Below are positions 43,803-55,018 of a stretch of DNA of 64,000 bases, one piece after another. The stretch is from Allochromatium vinosum DSM 180 (GTDB taxonomy: Bacteria > Pseudomonadota > Gammaproteobacteria > Chromatiales > Chromatiaceae), in assembly GCF_000025485.1 (NCBI RefSeq), contig NC_013852.1:38243-102242 (forward strand), written 5' to 3'. The stretch's first letter is position 1; every line of letters starts with the position of its first letter. The position numbers were made by a program, and so were the translations under genes. The notes beneath the pieces were generated by a model. The model did no database searches. It was not told the origin of the DNA and saw only the letters and a program-made list of their open reading frames with translations.

Positions 43803-44189
43803 TCACCATAGAGTTTTGGTCGCAAAGGTCTCGAATGCCGGATCGCGTGTCACCAGAACGAGTCCTTCCAACTCGCTTTGCGCCGCCAGCATCCGGTCGA
43901 AGGGATCGCGGTGTTCTACCGCATAGCGTCCGGCCTTGAGTGCATGGAAATAGTTGATCGCCAGATGCGTGAATCCATCGGCCGCGACGAGCTCGGCAAA
44001 GCGTTCGATCGCCCCCTCAGCCTCCCCGAGCTTACCCAGGCGATGCTTGGTGGCCATCTCCCAAGCGCTGGCCGCGCTCACAAACACCGGGTTGCCGTCA
44101 TCGGATATGGCCTCCCGCGCCCGATCAGAGAGACGCGGATCGTCAGTGACCCACCACAGAAAGGCATGGGTGTCGAGTAGCAGCCTCAC
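43803..44189 (-). CDS. vapC: VapC-type PIN toxin
   Basis: 128 residues from GTG 44189 overlapping the antitoxin stop (GTGA). PIN fold acids: L-L-L-D-T-H near the start, A-W-E-M-A-T-K in the middle, R-D-P-F-D-R-M and V-T-R-D-P-A-F late. RNA-cutting toxin blocked by its antitoxin; helps keep the plasmid in the cell population. Confidence 0.9.
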   Translation of the reverse strand: MRLLLDTHAFLWWVTDDPRLSDRAREAISDDGNPVFVSAASAWEMATKHRLGKLGEAEGAIERFAELVAADGFTHLAINYFHALKAGRYAVEHRDPFDRMLAAQSELEGLVLVTRDPAFETFATKTLW

Positions 44190-44422
44190 TGGCCGTCCTC
44201 CCACGCGGTCAATTCATCCTCCGGGAGCGGGTCGAAGAAGGCATCGCTCAGGCGTGCGTTCAGACGTCCGGGTTGGCGGCTTGTCTCGCGCGGGGAGAGC
44301 GGCATGAGCCGGGCATAGGGCTTGCCGGCCTTGGCGAGGATGATCTCCTGTCCGGCATGGGCCTGTTCCAGCAAGCGGGAAAAATGGGTCTTGGCTTCAT
44401 GAACATTGACGGTCAGGGTCAC
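44186..44422 (-). CDS. Phd/YefM-type antitoxin
   Basis: 78 residues: V-N-V-H-E-A-K-T-H-F-S-R-L-L-E and E-I-I-L-A-K-A-G-K-P-Y-A-R-L are the Phd DNA-binding half; the C-terminal acidic part binds the toxin. Encoded just before vapC, as usual. Confidence 0.9.
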   Translation of the reverse strand: MTLTVNVHEAKTHFSRLLEQAHAGQEIILAKAGKPYARLMPLSPRETSRQPGRLNARLSDAFFDPLPEDELTAWEDGQ

Positions 44423-44808
44423 TGTGATGCTCGCACATAGGTTGAGTTAATGGACTAAGTCTAGCACGGTCCATCCGTCTTTCCAGCGTTCCACGATGTT
44501 CCACGCGCCTGCGCCCATCCTGTCTGGATCCGCCTCCCGAGGCGCTTAACTGCTATTTCCCGGCCAGCCGTCCAACCCGTTCCGCCGCCCCGCACCGATG
44601 CTGTTCCACGGCCGTTGCGTCGCCGCCGACCTCCCCAGCGGATCGGTCCCTCGCCTGCGATCACTCACGATAATTGCCATTATCGTGAGTGATCTCAGCA
44701 CCCTAAAACCGTCTTAAAATTTACATAAAACGGTTTACGCGAAAAATATACTCATCCCAAGATCGATGCTAGAATGGCCTTCCAGCCCATCCAGCAGCGA
44801 GGTCCAGC
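44423..44808. other. Regulatory region in front of the KfrA-like operon
   Basis: 386 bp without a gene; contains a 15-bp-arm perfect palindrome at 44660-44693 and AT-rich sequence up to 44760, which probably carries the operon promoter. Confidence 0.6.
44660..44693. promoter_or_regulatory. Perfect 15-bp-arm palindrome (operator candidate)
   Basis: ATCACTCACGATAAT, four bases, then its exact complement. KfrA-type proteins repress their own promoter at such sites; this one is 115 bp ahead of the KfrA-like start. No T-run, so a terminator is less likely. Confidence 0.65.
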
Positions 44809-45774
44809 ATGGGTGCCCACGGCGATACCCGAACAGCCGCGTTTGAAGCCGCCTGCCAACTGGCCGCCGCCGGCGAGCGTCCGACCGTCGTGGCCGTGCG
44901 CGCGAAGCTCGGCGGCAAAGGTGGCCAAAACGCGGTCCAGGCTGGATTGAATGACTGGATCGCCGAGGCGGCGAAACGCTTTCAACTGCCAGGCTTGCCG
45001 GAATCCCTGCAAATGGCCGTGATCGCGTTCTGGGACGTGGCTTGTCAGACGGCCAAGACGCAGTGGGATGGGGAACGCGCGGCGCTCCTTAGCCAGCTGG
45101 AGGGCCGCGATCAGCAGCTGGCCGAGCGCACGCAGGAGCGCGATGCCCTGGAGCGCGAGCGTGATGAGCGTACCCAGGCGCTCGAGCAGGCCCAGGGCGA
45201 ACTGTTCGTCGCTCACCAGCACACCCGTGCCCTGGAGACCGAGCGCGCGGATCTGGCGCAGCGCCTGGCCGATGCCGAAGCGCGCACCGAGCAGCTGGAG
45301 CAGAGCGGCGCGGAACTGGCCGCGCGGGTCCGCGCGCTGGAGCACAGCGAGCAGCGTCTGAGTGAAGCCCTGGAGCGCAGTGAGCGCGAGTGCGATCAGT
45401 GGCAGGTTCAGGCGCGTACCGCCGAGCAGAGCGTCGCCCGGCTGGAGCAGGCGCGGGAGGACAGCGAGCGCGAACGCGCCCGACTCGCCGAGGCGCTGGC
45501 TCAGAGTCGGTCGAATCTGGAAACCGGACGCGCGGCACTGGCCGAGCGCGAGACCCGGATCACGACCCTGACCGATCTCCTGGAGCGCACGCAGGCCACG
45601 CATGAGGCCGAATCCGCGCATTGGCTGCTTCAGATCGACGACCAGCGGCAGGCGTTGTCCGAAGCCCGTGAGCGCGAGCGGCGCTGGAATCAGGAACGCA
45701 CGGCGCTGCTCGAAGAGATCCGCCGCCGGAGCGCACCGCCGCCGATCAACCCGGATCGGGAGCCGGAGCGATGA
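44809..45774 (+). CDS. KfrA-like coiled-coil DNA-binding protein 1
   Basis: 321 residues. N-terminal KfrA DNA-binding domain (A-A-C-Q-L-A-A-A-G-E-R-P-T-V-V-A-V-R-A-K-L-G-G-K-G) then a very long Glu/Arg/Gln coiled coil from about residue 80 to the end. KfrA proteins support partition and self-regulate. Overlaps the recombinase by ATGA. Confidence 0.88.
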   Translation: MGAHGDTRTAAFEAACQLAAAGERPTVVAVRAKLGGKGGQNAVQAGLNDWIAEAAKRFQLPGLPESLQMAVIAFWDVACQTAKTQWDGERAALLSQLEGRDQQLAERTQERDALERERDERTQALEQAQGELFVAHQHTRALETERADLAQRLADAEARTEQLEQSGAELAARVRALEHSEQRLSEALERSERECDQWQVQARTAEQSVARLEQAREDSERERARLAEALAQSRSNLETGRAALAERETRITTLTDLLERTQATHEAESAHWLLQIDDQRQALSEARERERRWNQERTALLEEIRRRSAPPPINPDREPER

Positions 45775-46937
45775 GCACTCCGCACGCGCTGACCGACAGC
45801 ACCCGGTTCCCCGTGGGCGCGCGTCTGCCGTCGAGTCTGGTTGAGCCGCTGTTTGCCGACGGCTGGATGCAGGCTCCATCGCCTTTGATCGCGAGCGCCC
45901 TAGCCGCCGCCGCGCCCAATACCTGCCACGCTTGGGCCGCTGACTGGGGCGTGTTCCGCGACTGGTGTCTGGGACCGGCGACGCGGTACGTCCCTGAGCG
46001 TCACGCGCGCGTCACCCTGCCAGTCTCACCCGAACTGCTGGCTCATTTCGTCCGCGATCAGACCACCGGTGCAGGCACAGTTGACGGCCGCCCACGGCGC
46101 CTGACGACGCTGCGGCGCTATCTGAGCACGCTCGCCACCCTGCATCGTCTGCTGGAGCTTCCTGACCCAACCAAGCATCCGCTGGTGACGAACACCGTCA
46201 AGGCGCAGGCGCGCGGGAGCGGTGGAGCCGGACAGGCCGCGCCGCTGCGCTGGAGCCAGATCACGGCCATTCTGCCGCTCCTGCCCGACACGCTCGCCGG
46301 TTGGCGGGATCGGGCGCTGCTGGCCGTGGGGCACAACACACTCGCGCGCCGGGCCGAACTCGTGGCCCTTGATGTCGCCGACCTCACCTGGTTCGATGAC
46401 GGGGTGGCGACCGTGGCGCTACGTCCGACCAAGACCGACCTGGAGGCGTGCGTGGACGTGCGCTATCTGAGTCCGCCCGCCACCGCCCTGGTGCGCGGCT
46501 GGCTGGAGCGGTCGGGACTGGAGGAGGGGCCGCTGTTTACGCGGATGCAACGCAACGGTCAGGCGCGGTTGCAGGGTCGATCCCACGGACAACGGCTCGG
46601 GGTGTCGGCCGTCAACGATATCCTCAAGGACGCCGTGGGGCGGCTGGCTGAGTCGCGTGGTGAACTGGCGATCCCGCCCGAGGTACCCGAGTCCGAGCGC
46701 TCGGCGCTCCGGCGCGCCCAGGCCGCCGCTTGGTCGGGGCACTCCTTGCGCGTGGGCGCGGCTCAGGACATGGCGGCGTTGGGTGTGGAGACGGCGGCGA
46801 TCCTGCAAGCCGGCGGCTGGAAGGACGTGCGCATGATCAAGCGCTATCTGCGGCAGCTCTCGGCACTGGAGGGTGGGATGGCTCAGTGGTGGGCGGCGCA
46901 GCACTCATCACCGACCAACCCGACCGACGGATGCTGA
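45771..46937 (+). CDS. Tyrosine recombinase (plasmid resolution type)
   Basis: 388 residues. SAM-like N-terminal domain, then A-R-R-A-E-L-V-A-L (Arg), R-P-T-K-T-D (Lys), G-H-S-L-R-V-G (His-x-x-Arg), G-G-W-K-D-V and K-R-Y-L (Tyr). All catalytic residues present. Coupled to the KfrA-like gene, so a role in multimer resolution or copy maintenance is likely. Confidence 0.9.
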   Translation: MSTPHALTDSTRFPVGARLPSSLVEPLFADGWMQAPSPLIASALAAAAPNTCHAWAADWGVFRDWCLGPATRYVPERHARVTLPVSPELLAHFVRDQTTGAGTVDGRPRRLTTLRRYLSTLATLHRLLELPDPTKHPLVTNTVKAQARGSGGAGQAAPLRWSQITAILPLLPDTLAGWRDRALLAVGHNTLARRAELVALDVADLTWFDDGVATVALRPTKTDLEACVDVRYLSPPATALVRGWLERSGLEEGPLFTRMQRNGQARLQGRSHGQRLGVSAVNDILKDAVGRLAESRGELAIPPEVPESERSALRRAQAAAWSGHSLRVGAAQDMAALGVETAAILQAGGWKDVRMIKRYLRQLSALEGGMAQWWAAQHSSPTNPTDGC

Positions 46938-46946
46938 TTCGTCGCG

Positions 46947-47795
46947 TCAGTCGGATGCTCGACTGCGCAATTCCGCCAACTCACGCTCCTGAACCTCCAG
47001 CTTCCGTTCGGCTTCTTCGCGCGCGCGCCGCTCGACTTCAATATCTCTCTCCAACTGCGCCACCTTCTTTCCGGCCAAATCCGCGATCTGTCTGGCTTCG
47101 CGTGCATGGTTGCGGGCGCTGTCCAGTTCTTTGGCCAGCGCGCCGTTGGTTCCGGGGGATTGGCTCGCCTGTGCGCGCCATTCGGAAAGCCGCTGCCGTG
47201 CCAGTTCCAAATCGGCATTGGCCCGCTGATTCTCAGCTTCCAGCGTGCCGATACGCCCGCTGAGTGCTGTCAGCTGCACCTGATTCTCCCGGCGCTCGAC
47301 ATCCATCCGCTCGATCTGACGCGCGCGTTCCTCAGCCAGAACCGTCGCCTCGCGTAATGCTTCGCGCGTCTGCGCATGAGCGCGCCGCTCGGTTTCGAGC
47401 GCTTGCGCTTCAGCCATCGCGCGCTCCTGAGCCGCTTCCAGTGCGGCATCCAGCCGCTCGATTTCGGCGAGCATCGAGGCGCGTTCCTGCTCGATGGCAC
47501 GGCGCGCCTCGTTGAGCGCTTCCCGCTCGCCGACCAGCTGCGCCTGAGCCGCTTTCCAGGCGTGTGCCCACACCTGCCGTATCGCCTGCTCGAAGCCTTC
47601 TGGGGGAGCCGGCACCGACTCGACCGTCGCCGTCTCCCGCTGTGCCCGCCAGTCGCTCAGATGGCGGGTGATGTTGTTCGGGCTGCCGCTGCCCAGATGC
47701 GCGCGTACTGCGATGACCGTGGGATTGATGCCCTCAGCCGCCAGAGCTTCAGCGGCTTCGAAGACTTGCTCACGGGTGATGCCGGGACGGGCCAT
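46947..47795 (-). CDS. kfrA: KfrA-like coiled-coil DNA-binding protein 2
   Basis: 282 residues from ATG 47795 with GGAGG six bases upstream. N-terminal I-T-R-E-Q-V-F-E-A-A-E-A-L-A-A-E-G-I-N-P-T-V-I-A-V-R-A-H-L-G-S-G-S-P is the KfrA domain, followed by coiled coil to the end. Convergent with the recombinase. A CATAAC-TAT-GTTATG palindrome lies upstream. Confidence 0.9.
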   Translation of the reverse strand: MARPGITREQVFEAAEALAAEGINPTVIAVRAHLGSGSPNNITRHLSDWRAQRETATVESVPAPPEGFEQAIRQVWAHAWKAAQAQLVGEREALNEARRAIEQERASMLAEIERLDAALEAAQERAMAEAQALETERRAHAQTREALREATVLAEERARQIERMDVERRENQVQLTALSGRIGTLEAENQRANADLELARQRLSEWRAQASQSPGTNGALAKELDSARNHAREARQIADLAGKKVAQLERDIEVERRAREEAERKLEVQERELAELRSRASD

Positions 47796-47815
47796 GGCGA
47801 CCTCCACTGGTTTCA

Positions 47816-47861
47816 ATAACATGAATAACGTAGCAACATAACTATGTTATGAAATGTTATC
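47816..47861. promoter_or_regulatory. KfrA operator/promoter
   Basis: Perfect palindrome CATAAC-TAT-GTTATG (47837-47851) flanked by AATAACAT and ATGTTATC arms. AT-rich; sits between two diverging genes. Confidence 0.6.
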
Positions 47862-47939
47862 AAAGTCCAGTGCGAATTGAGTCGCGGGCCTCCATTTCGT
47901 TGCGATAATCGAAGCTCACCCACTTCGGAGATCCCCACC

Positions 47940-48404
47940 ATGCGCGATCGATACGAACGACGGCCTCCCGGATCAGCCGGCCGCGCGGCCGGTTTGGCGC
48001 TACTCATGGCGCTGGCACCGACCATCGGCACAGCAGACGTCGCGGGAGAGGCACTGTTGAAACTGAGCGGACTCGAGGGCTGGTGGCGATTCGCCGAGCA
48101 GAAAGACGGGTGTGCGGACGAGGACAACCAAGCACGGGTTGCAGTTGGACGTTGGTCGTGGGATGAGTCGACGGACGATATGGTGTTCGGGAAGGTCGCG
48201 GAGCAGCAGATCGGCTTCTATGAATCCTCGTGCGAACTCAGCCATGGTCAGACGGTGGGAGCCACGCTCATCTTCGATGCAGCCTGTAGCGGGGAAGGGG
48301 AGACCTGGACGGATCGGGCGGTCTTCGAGCTGAACGCGCCCGATCGCGTGACGCTGTCATTCGCATCAGGCGGGAAGCACGATCTGGTGCGCTGTCCGCG
48401 CTGA
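47940..48404 (+). CDS. Exported hypothetical protein
   Basis: 154 residues. Signal-like region A-G-L-A-L-L-M-A-L-A-P-T-I-G-T-A. The mature part carries five Cys and is rich in Asp/Glu/Trp (W-W-R-F-A-E-Q-K-D-G-C). Likely periplasmic with disulfides; family unknown. Confidence 0.65.
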   Translation: MRDRYERRPPGSAGRAAGLALLMALAPTIGTADVAGEALLKLSGLEGWWRFAEQKDGCADEDNQARVAVGRWSWDESTDDMVFGKVAEQQIGFYESSCELSHGQTVGATLIFDAACSGEGETWTDRAVFELNAPDRVTLSFASGGKHDLVRCPR

Positions 48405-48507
48405 CCCGCTCAACTCACCGCCGATCAAAGCGGATTGAATCGCGTCCGGTGCAGGGGGCGGATTTGCCCCCATCTAACGCTTCACGCCCAGTTACTCGTG
48501 AAGCGCT

Positions 48508-48897
48508 ATGCCAACAGAGACCTCAACACCAGCACCACTCAGGGTGCTCTACGACGGCGGTTGTCCACTCTGCCGACGCGAGATCGCCCACTATCAACGC
48601 CTCTCTCCCCGGCGCGCGATTCATTGGATCGATATCGACGCCGACCGTGATCAGCCGCTCCCGCTGGGTCTCACGCGCGAGCAAGTCATGGCGCGGTTCC
48701 ATGTGTTGGATGGCGAGGACGTCCAGACGGGCGCGCACGCTTTTCTGTTGCTCTGGTCGGCGTTGCCGGGTTGGCGTCACCTGGGCCGGATGGTGCGCCT
48801 GTTACACCTGGCCGGGTGGCTGGAACAGGGTTACGTCTGGTTTGCGCGGCGGCGCTTGCGGCAGCGGTGCCGGGAGGGAGCGTGCAGCGTCGGCTGA
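48508..48897 (+). CDS. DCC-family (DUF393) thiol oxidoreductase-like protein
   Basis: 129 residues with L-Y-D-G-G-C-P-L-C-R-R-E near the N-terminus, the DCC signature with a CxxC redox-like pair, then D-I-D and helices. Thiol-disulfide activity is inferred by family. Confidence 0.88.
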   Translation: MPTETSTPAPLRVLYDGGCPLCRREIAHYQRLSPRRAIHWIDIDADRDQPLPLGLTREQVMARFHVLDGEDVQTGAHAFLLLWSALPGWRHLGRMVRLLHLAGWLEQGYVWFARRRLRQRCREGACSVG

Positions 48898-48907
48898 TCT
48901 GGGCGTA

Positions 48908-49291
48908 TCAACTCAACTCGCCCTCGACATAGAACCAGCGCCCGTGCTCGCGCACGAAGCGACTGCGCTCCTGGAGACGCTGAGCACGGCCCTGGAATTT
49001 GGAGCGCGCGACGAACGTCACCCAACCTTCATGATCGGTCGCGCGCCCGGCCTCGGTGCTCAGGATCTTGAGGCCGAGCCAGCGCAGTCCCGGCTCTAGG
49101 GGCAGCTTGGCCGGGCGGGTCGCCGGATGCCAGGTGGCGAGCAGATAGTCGGCCTGCCCGACGGCGAAAGCGCTGTAACGCGAGCGCATCAGGGCTTCGG
49201 CCGTCGGCGGGATGGTCTGGCCGGACAGATGGGGACCACAGCAGTCCTCGAAGGGGCGACCGGAGCCGCAGGGACACGATGAATCGGGCAT
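48908..49291 (-). CDS. YchJ-family SEC-C motif protein
   Basis: 127 residues. N-terminal C-P-C-G-S-G-R-P-F-E-D-C-C-G zinc-binding SEC-C motif, then A-L-M-R-S-R-Y-S-A-F and Y-L-L-x-T-W-H-P, which define the UPF0225/YchJ family. Function unknown. Confidence 0.92.
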   Translation of the reverse strand: MPDSSCPCGSGRPFEDCCGPHLSGQTIPPTAEALMRSRYSAFAVGQADYLLATWHPATRPAKLPLEPGLRWLGLKILSTEAGRATDHEGWVTFVARSKFQGRAQRLQERSRFVREHGRWFYVEGELS

Positions 49292-49326
49292 GGTTCAGTC
49301 GATGGGTTCTTGTGAGGCGACCAACT

Positions 49327-49623
49327 TCACTTCAGTTCTTGTTCTCGGGCTTCAGCCACCTTCTCGCACAGGGCGATGAACTGTCGGTTGTTCTCGCCAT
49401 GTTGCCGATAGTCGAGCAGCATGGCTTGCGCACACTCCCAGTGATCGCTGGAGAGTCGAGCGATGTCAGCCATGTCGACCTTGGGCCATGCGCGCGCATT
49501 GTAGAGATTGAGCGCCAGATCCTGCAGAAGGCGTGCTCCGCTGTGGTGTCCGCCCAGTATCCACTGGCGCCATATAGGGTTGGTGTAAGGATTGGCGGGT
49601 TTCTGAGAGGTTGCATGATCCAT
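49327..49623 (-). CDS. Hypothetical protein
   Basis: 98 residues from ATG 49623 (GGGGACG upstream). N-P-Y-T-N-P-I-W-R-Q-W and Q-D-L-A-L-N-L-Y-N-A-R with an all-helical tail. Not recognised. Confidence 0.6.
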   Translation of the reverse strand: MDHATSQKPANPYTNPIWRQWILGGHHSGARLLQDLALNLYNARAWPKVDMADIARLSSDHWECAQAMLLDYRQHGENNRQFIALCEKVAEAREQELK

Positions 49624-49688
49624 GTGTTCGTCCCCGATCGTGTTCGCATCGTTCGAAGTCTGCAATCTACACCGAGCAGAGGCAAGTC

Positions 49689-50171
49689 TCATTCGTCGGC
49701 GAGCACTGGCTTGATGTCCAGAATCGGAGTCTCGTTCCAGGCGTCGAGTCTGTCGACCGTGATGGAGGCGCCTTCGATGGCGAGGATGCGGCACTGACTG
49801 AGGCCGATCGGGTTGGGGCGTAGCGGGGCGCGAGTGGCGAAGACGCCCTGGAGCGGATTGGCCGGATTACCGCGCGGATGGACCTGCAATCGCGAACGCG
49901 GCTCCGGGGCATCGTTGCGATCGAGCCAGTAGAGCACCCAGATCCGGGCGCCGGATTCCAGGCCCAGCAGGGCCGGCTGATATCGGGGATCGATGTCCAG
50001 ATGCGGCCGTCCATCGATCACGCGCACCCGGCCGATGGGTGTGACTTGATAGGGCGGTCTGTCGCTCTCGGTCGGCTCGCCCATCAGCCGCAACGGCCAC
50101 ACCAGCGGCACCATCATCAGCCCGAGAACAAGGCGCTTCACCCAGCGTCGCATCGGCTCGAATCGGCTCAT
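49689..50171 (-). CDS. TrmO/TsaA-like protein with N-terminal membrane helix
   Basis: 160 residues from ATG 50171 (GGGAGG seven bases upstream). C-terminal core V-H-P-R-G-N, G-V-F-A-T-R-A-P-L-R-P-N-P-I-G-L-S, and L-D-A-W-N-E-T-P-I-L-D-I-K-P is that of TrmO tRNA methyltransferases. Unusually it starts with a hydrophobic segment L-V-L-G-L-M-M-V-P-L-V-W-P-L, so it may be membrane attached and not a classical tRNA enzyme. Confidence 0.78.
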   Translation of the reverse strand: MSRFEPMRRWVKRLVLGLMMVPLVWPLRLMGEPTESDRPPYQVTPIGRVRVIDGRPHLDIDPRYQPALLGLESGARIWVLYWLDRNDAPEPRSRLQVHPRGNPANPLQGVFATRAPLRPNPIGLSQCRILAIEGASITVDRLDAWNETPILDIKPVLADE

Positions 50172-50287
50172 GCCGGCCTCCCGGATCGGCTCCATCAAAA
50201 TAGACGCCGGAGGCGTCGACCTGGCTCTAGAATACGTGCATACGGCATCCACCCGATGGGCTTTTGAGCACACACCGAGGTTTTGCG

Positions 50288-50725
50288 ATGACATCCAACA
50301 CGCCTCTCCATGCTGACCGTCTGCGCGGCGTCTATTGGCTGGCCCAGATCGGATCCGTCGTCATCATGACGGCGCTGGCCTGGTTCCTGCCCGAGCTGAT
50401 CGCCATCGACGACCTGCCGCAGATCCATGTCCCTGTGCTGATCGCTGGCCTGGTGGCCATTCCGCTGATTCTCATCGTCACACGCCGGTTGGTGCCGAGC
50501 GCCAAGCCGCTGGAGAAGCGCTACGATCCGTTGGACAATGCGACGCCCGCGCCCCGTTCGGTTGGACTCGGTACCTATCTCATCGCGCTGGCCCTGTGCG
50601 AGATCCCGATCGTGCTCGGACTGGTGGCCGTCCTGATGGGCGCACGTCCTGAATACGCGCTTGGTCTCGGCACCGCCGCACTCGGGCTGCTGTGGAACGT
50701 GCGCGCGATCCCACGCGCCTTATGA
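50288..50725 (+). CDS. Four-helix membrane protein, unknown
   Basis: 145 residues from ATG 50288 (GAGG seven bases upstream). Predicted helices near 20-40, 50-70, 95-115 and 120-140 with the cytosolic P-L-E-K-R-Y-D-P loop. Its stop overlaps the start of the CorA gene (ATGA). Confidence 0.65.
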   Translation: MTSNTPLHADRLRGVYWLAQIGSVVIMTALAWFLPELIAIDDLPQIHVPVLIAGLVAIPLILIVTRRLVPSAKPLEKRYDPLDNATPAPRSVGLGTYLIALALCEIPIVLGLVAVLMGARPEYALGLGTAALGLLWNVRAIPRAL

Positions 50726-51795
50726 GCACCTTTACGAAACGCTATCATCCGCCCGGAACGGCACCGGGTACGCTGGTGGCTTCCGATTCGGCGGTACCGC
50801 TGAGCATCCGCCTCATCACTTACACGGATACGCACTACGCCGAAAGAACACTCAGCGACCCGATCGATGCGGTTCCCTGGCTCGACGTCGAGGCAACGAG
50901 CTGGATCAATGTTCAGGGCAATGTCCCGCCGGACGTCCTGCAACAACTCGGACAGCGGCTCAACCTGCACGATCTGGCTCTTGAGGACGTGCTCAACACC
51001 GGCCAGCAGGCGAAGCTGGAGGACTACGATGAACAGCTGTTCGTGGTCATGCACTGTCCCTCACTGGACGCCTCGGGAGCGCTCCAACTCGATCAGGTGA
51101 GCTTTTTCCTCGCTCCGGGGGTGCTGGTCAGCGTCTACGGCCAGGCGCAAGACCTCTTCGAGCCAGTCCGTGAGCGGTTGCGCCGCCATCACGGTCGCCT
51201 ACGCCGGCGCGGCAGCGATTATCTGCTCTATCGGCTGCTCGACCTCGTCGTCGACCACGGCTTTCCTGTCCTCGAACACTACGGCGAACGACTCGACGCG
51301 CTTGAGGATGAAATCTTGGCGCAACCGACCCAACAGACGCTGGCCGGCATGCATCGGCTCCGCCGTGAACTCCTGTGGCTACGACGTCTGGCGTGGCCAC
51401 AGCGGGAGGTCTTGAGCCAACTGTTGCGTGGCGACTGCGCCTGCATCACTCCGGAAACACGGCTCTTTCTACGCGACAGCCATGACCATACAGCGCAGAT
51501 CCTGGATCTGGTGGAAAGCGATCGCGAGATGATCGCCAGCCTGCTGGACGTCTATCTGTCGAGTGTCAGCCACCGCCTGAATGAATCCATGCGGTTGCTC
51601 ACCATCATCGCCACGCTGTTCATTCCCCTGACCTTCGTAGCGGGCGTCTATGGTATGAACTTCGGCAATAACACCCATGGTGCCTGGGCCATGCCCGAGC
51701 TGCGCTGGGACTATGGGTATCCCATGGTCTGGGGGGTGATGATCGCCATCGCGGTTGGGATGCTCTATCTCTTCAAACGTAAAGAATGGCTGTGA
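50722..51795 (+). CDS. corA: CorA/ZntB-family divalent cation transporter
   Basis: 357 residues. Long soluble N-terminal funnel, then two C-terminal membrane helices with the channel motif Y-G-M-N-F between them. Imports or exports Mg2+ or similar ions. ATGA overlap with the upstream membrane protein. Confidence 0.93.
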   Translation: MSTFTKRYHPPGTAPGTLVASDSAVPLSIRLITYTDTHYAERTLSDPIDAVPWLDVEATSWINVQGNVPPDVLQQLGQRLNLHDLALEDVLNTGQQAKLEDYDEQLFVVMHCPSLDASGALQLDQVSFFLAPGVLVSVYGQAQDLFEPVRERLRRHHGRLRRRGSDYLLYRLLDLVVDHGFPVLEHYGERLDALEDEILAQPTQQTLAGMHRLRRELLWLRRLAWPQREVLSQLLRGDCACITPETRLFLRDSHDHTAQILDLVESDREMIASLLDVYLSSVSHRLNESMRLLTIIATLFIPLTFVAGVYGMNFGNNTHGAWAMPELRWDYGYPMVWGVMIAIAVGMLYLFKRKEWL

Positions 51796-51848
51796 ACACG
51801 GCCCAGCGCCCATGAGCAATCCGGATCATTCCCGATCGCCTGTTACGC

Positions 51849-52373
51849 TTATCCAGCCTGAAGCGTACAGCCCAGCAGCTCGGCGATCTCCTGCGACACC
51901 CGCTCGTTGTTGGACTCCGGCAGTCCGAGCCGCTCATAGAGTCCGTTCATGCCGTTGAACAGATAGAGCGTCTCGCGCTGGACCTCGCCCAGATCGGCAA
52001 ACCGCCACCCGACCATCCCGGCCTGTCCGGGCACGGCCGTGCCGCGACACAGCAGGCAGAGCACCATCGAAAAGGTCTCGCCGACCTTCTCGATATAGTG
52101 CCACCAGTAGGGCCAGGCGTCGGTGAGTGCGCGGAAATAGGTTCGCAACTCGGGGATCTCGGAGAGTTCGCGCGGGTCGTCGTCCCAGCCCTCGAAGATG
52201 AAGGTGAGTGTACCTTCCCACTGCAAGGCGGCTTCGCGACTGGCCGAGAGCGGCGTCAGCTGTTCGAGCATGGGGGCGATGTCGCCGGCGATGACGGACT
52301 CGCGACTGATGACGATGACCAGCACATCATCGCGGGCGGGGGAGAGTCGGGCGAGGTGATGTTTGGCGGGCAT
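51849..52373 (-). CDS. CRR6-like (DUF1817-type) protein, paralogue 2
   Basis: 174 residues, related to the protein at 40209 throughout ([15 protein letters not shown]). No RHH partner gene lies next to this copy. Role unknown. Confidence 0.6.
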   Translation of the reverse strand: MPAKHHLARLSPARDDVLVIVISRESVIAGDIAPMLEQLTPLSASREAALQWEGTLTFIFEGWDDDPRELSEIPELRTYFRALTDAWPYWWHYIEKVGETFSMVLCLLCRGTAVPGQAGMVGWRFADLGEVQRETLYLFNGMNGLYERLGLPESNNERVSQEIAELLGCTLQAG

Positions 52374-52449
52374 GGTTCAGGACTCCGGGGCATCGGATCA
52401 CAGCACACTTCAGGCTACCATTGACGCTGGTTTCCAGCGACACCCGAGA

Positions 52450-54540
<2,091 letters not shown>

Positions 54541-54544
54541 GGTG

Positions 54545-55018
54545 TCAGGGTGCTCTGGAGGTCAAATCGAGAATCCGCGCATCCTCTTCAGCGATATCCG
54601 CCAGGATCGGCCCAATGTCATCACCCATCAGCCGCCACATGAGGGCCATATTCATCGTTGAGACATAGGTCCGGCCATCGGCTTTCTCATAGACCGCGAT
54701 CGAGCAAGGGGCCATCACCGCGACGAGTTTGGTTTCATCACGTGAAAACATCCGCGAGGCATATTCAGGCGAACAGAGTTTCAGCACCTTGATGCGTCCT
54801 GGATCGGGGCGTTGGTGAGCCACCAGGGCGGTTTGAAAGTCGAACACCTTCGCCACCTCCCAGCCCTGAGCCTGCGCCTTCTCGGTGATGGCGGTCACGG
54901 TGGCGTCAAAGGCATATGGACTGGGTTTCTCCTTGAGCACAGTCGCGCTCATGTTGCAGCCGGCCAGCCCGAACGCCAGAACCAAGGTCAGTAAGCGCCA
55001 GTCGATGCCAGTACACAT
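54545..55018 (-). CDS. DUF302-family lipoprotein
   Basis: 157 residues; leader with lipobox L-A-G-C near residue 21. The DUF302 pattern follows (G-W-E-V-A-K-V-F-D-F, L-K-L-C-S-P-E-Y-A, V-A-V-M-A-P-C-S-I-A-V-Y-E). Membrane-anchored, possibly metal or ligand binding. Unknown role. Confidence 0.82.
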   Translation of the reverse strand: MCTGIDWRLLTLVLAFGLAGCNMSATVLKEKPSPYAFDATVTAITEKAQAQGWEVAKVFDFQTALVAHQRPDPGRIKVLKLCSPEYASRMFSRDETKLVAVMAPCSIAVYEKADGRTYVSTMNMALMWRLMGDDIGPILADIAEEDARILDLTSRAP

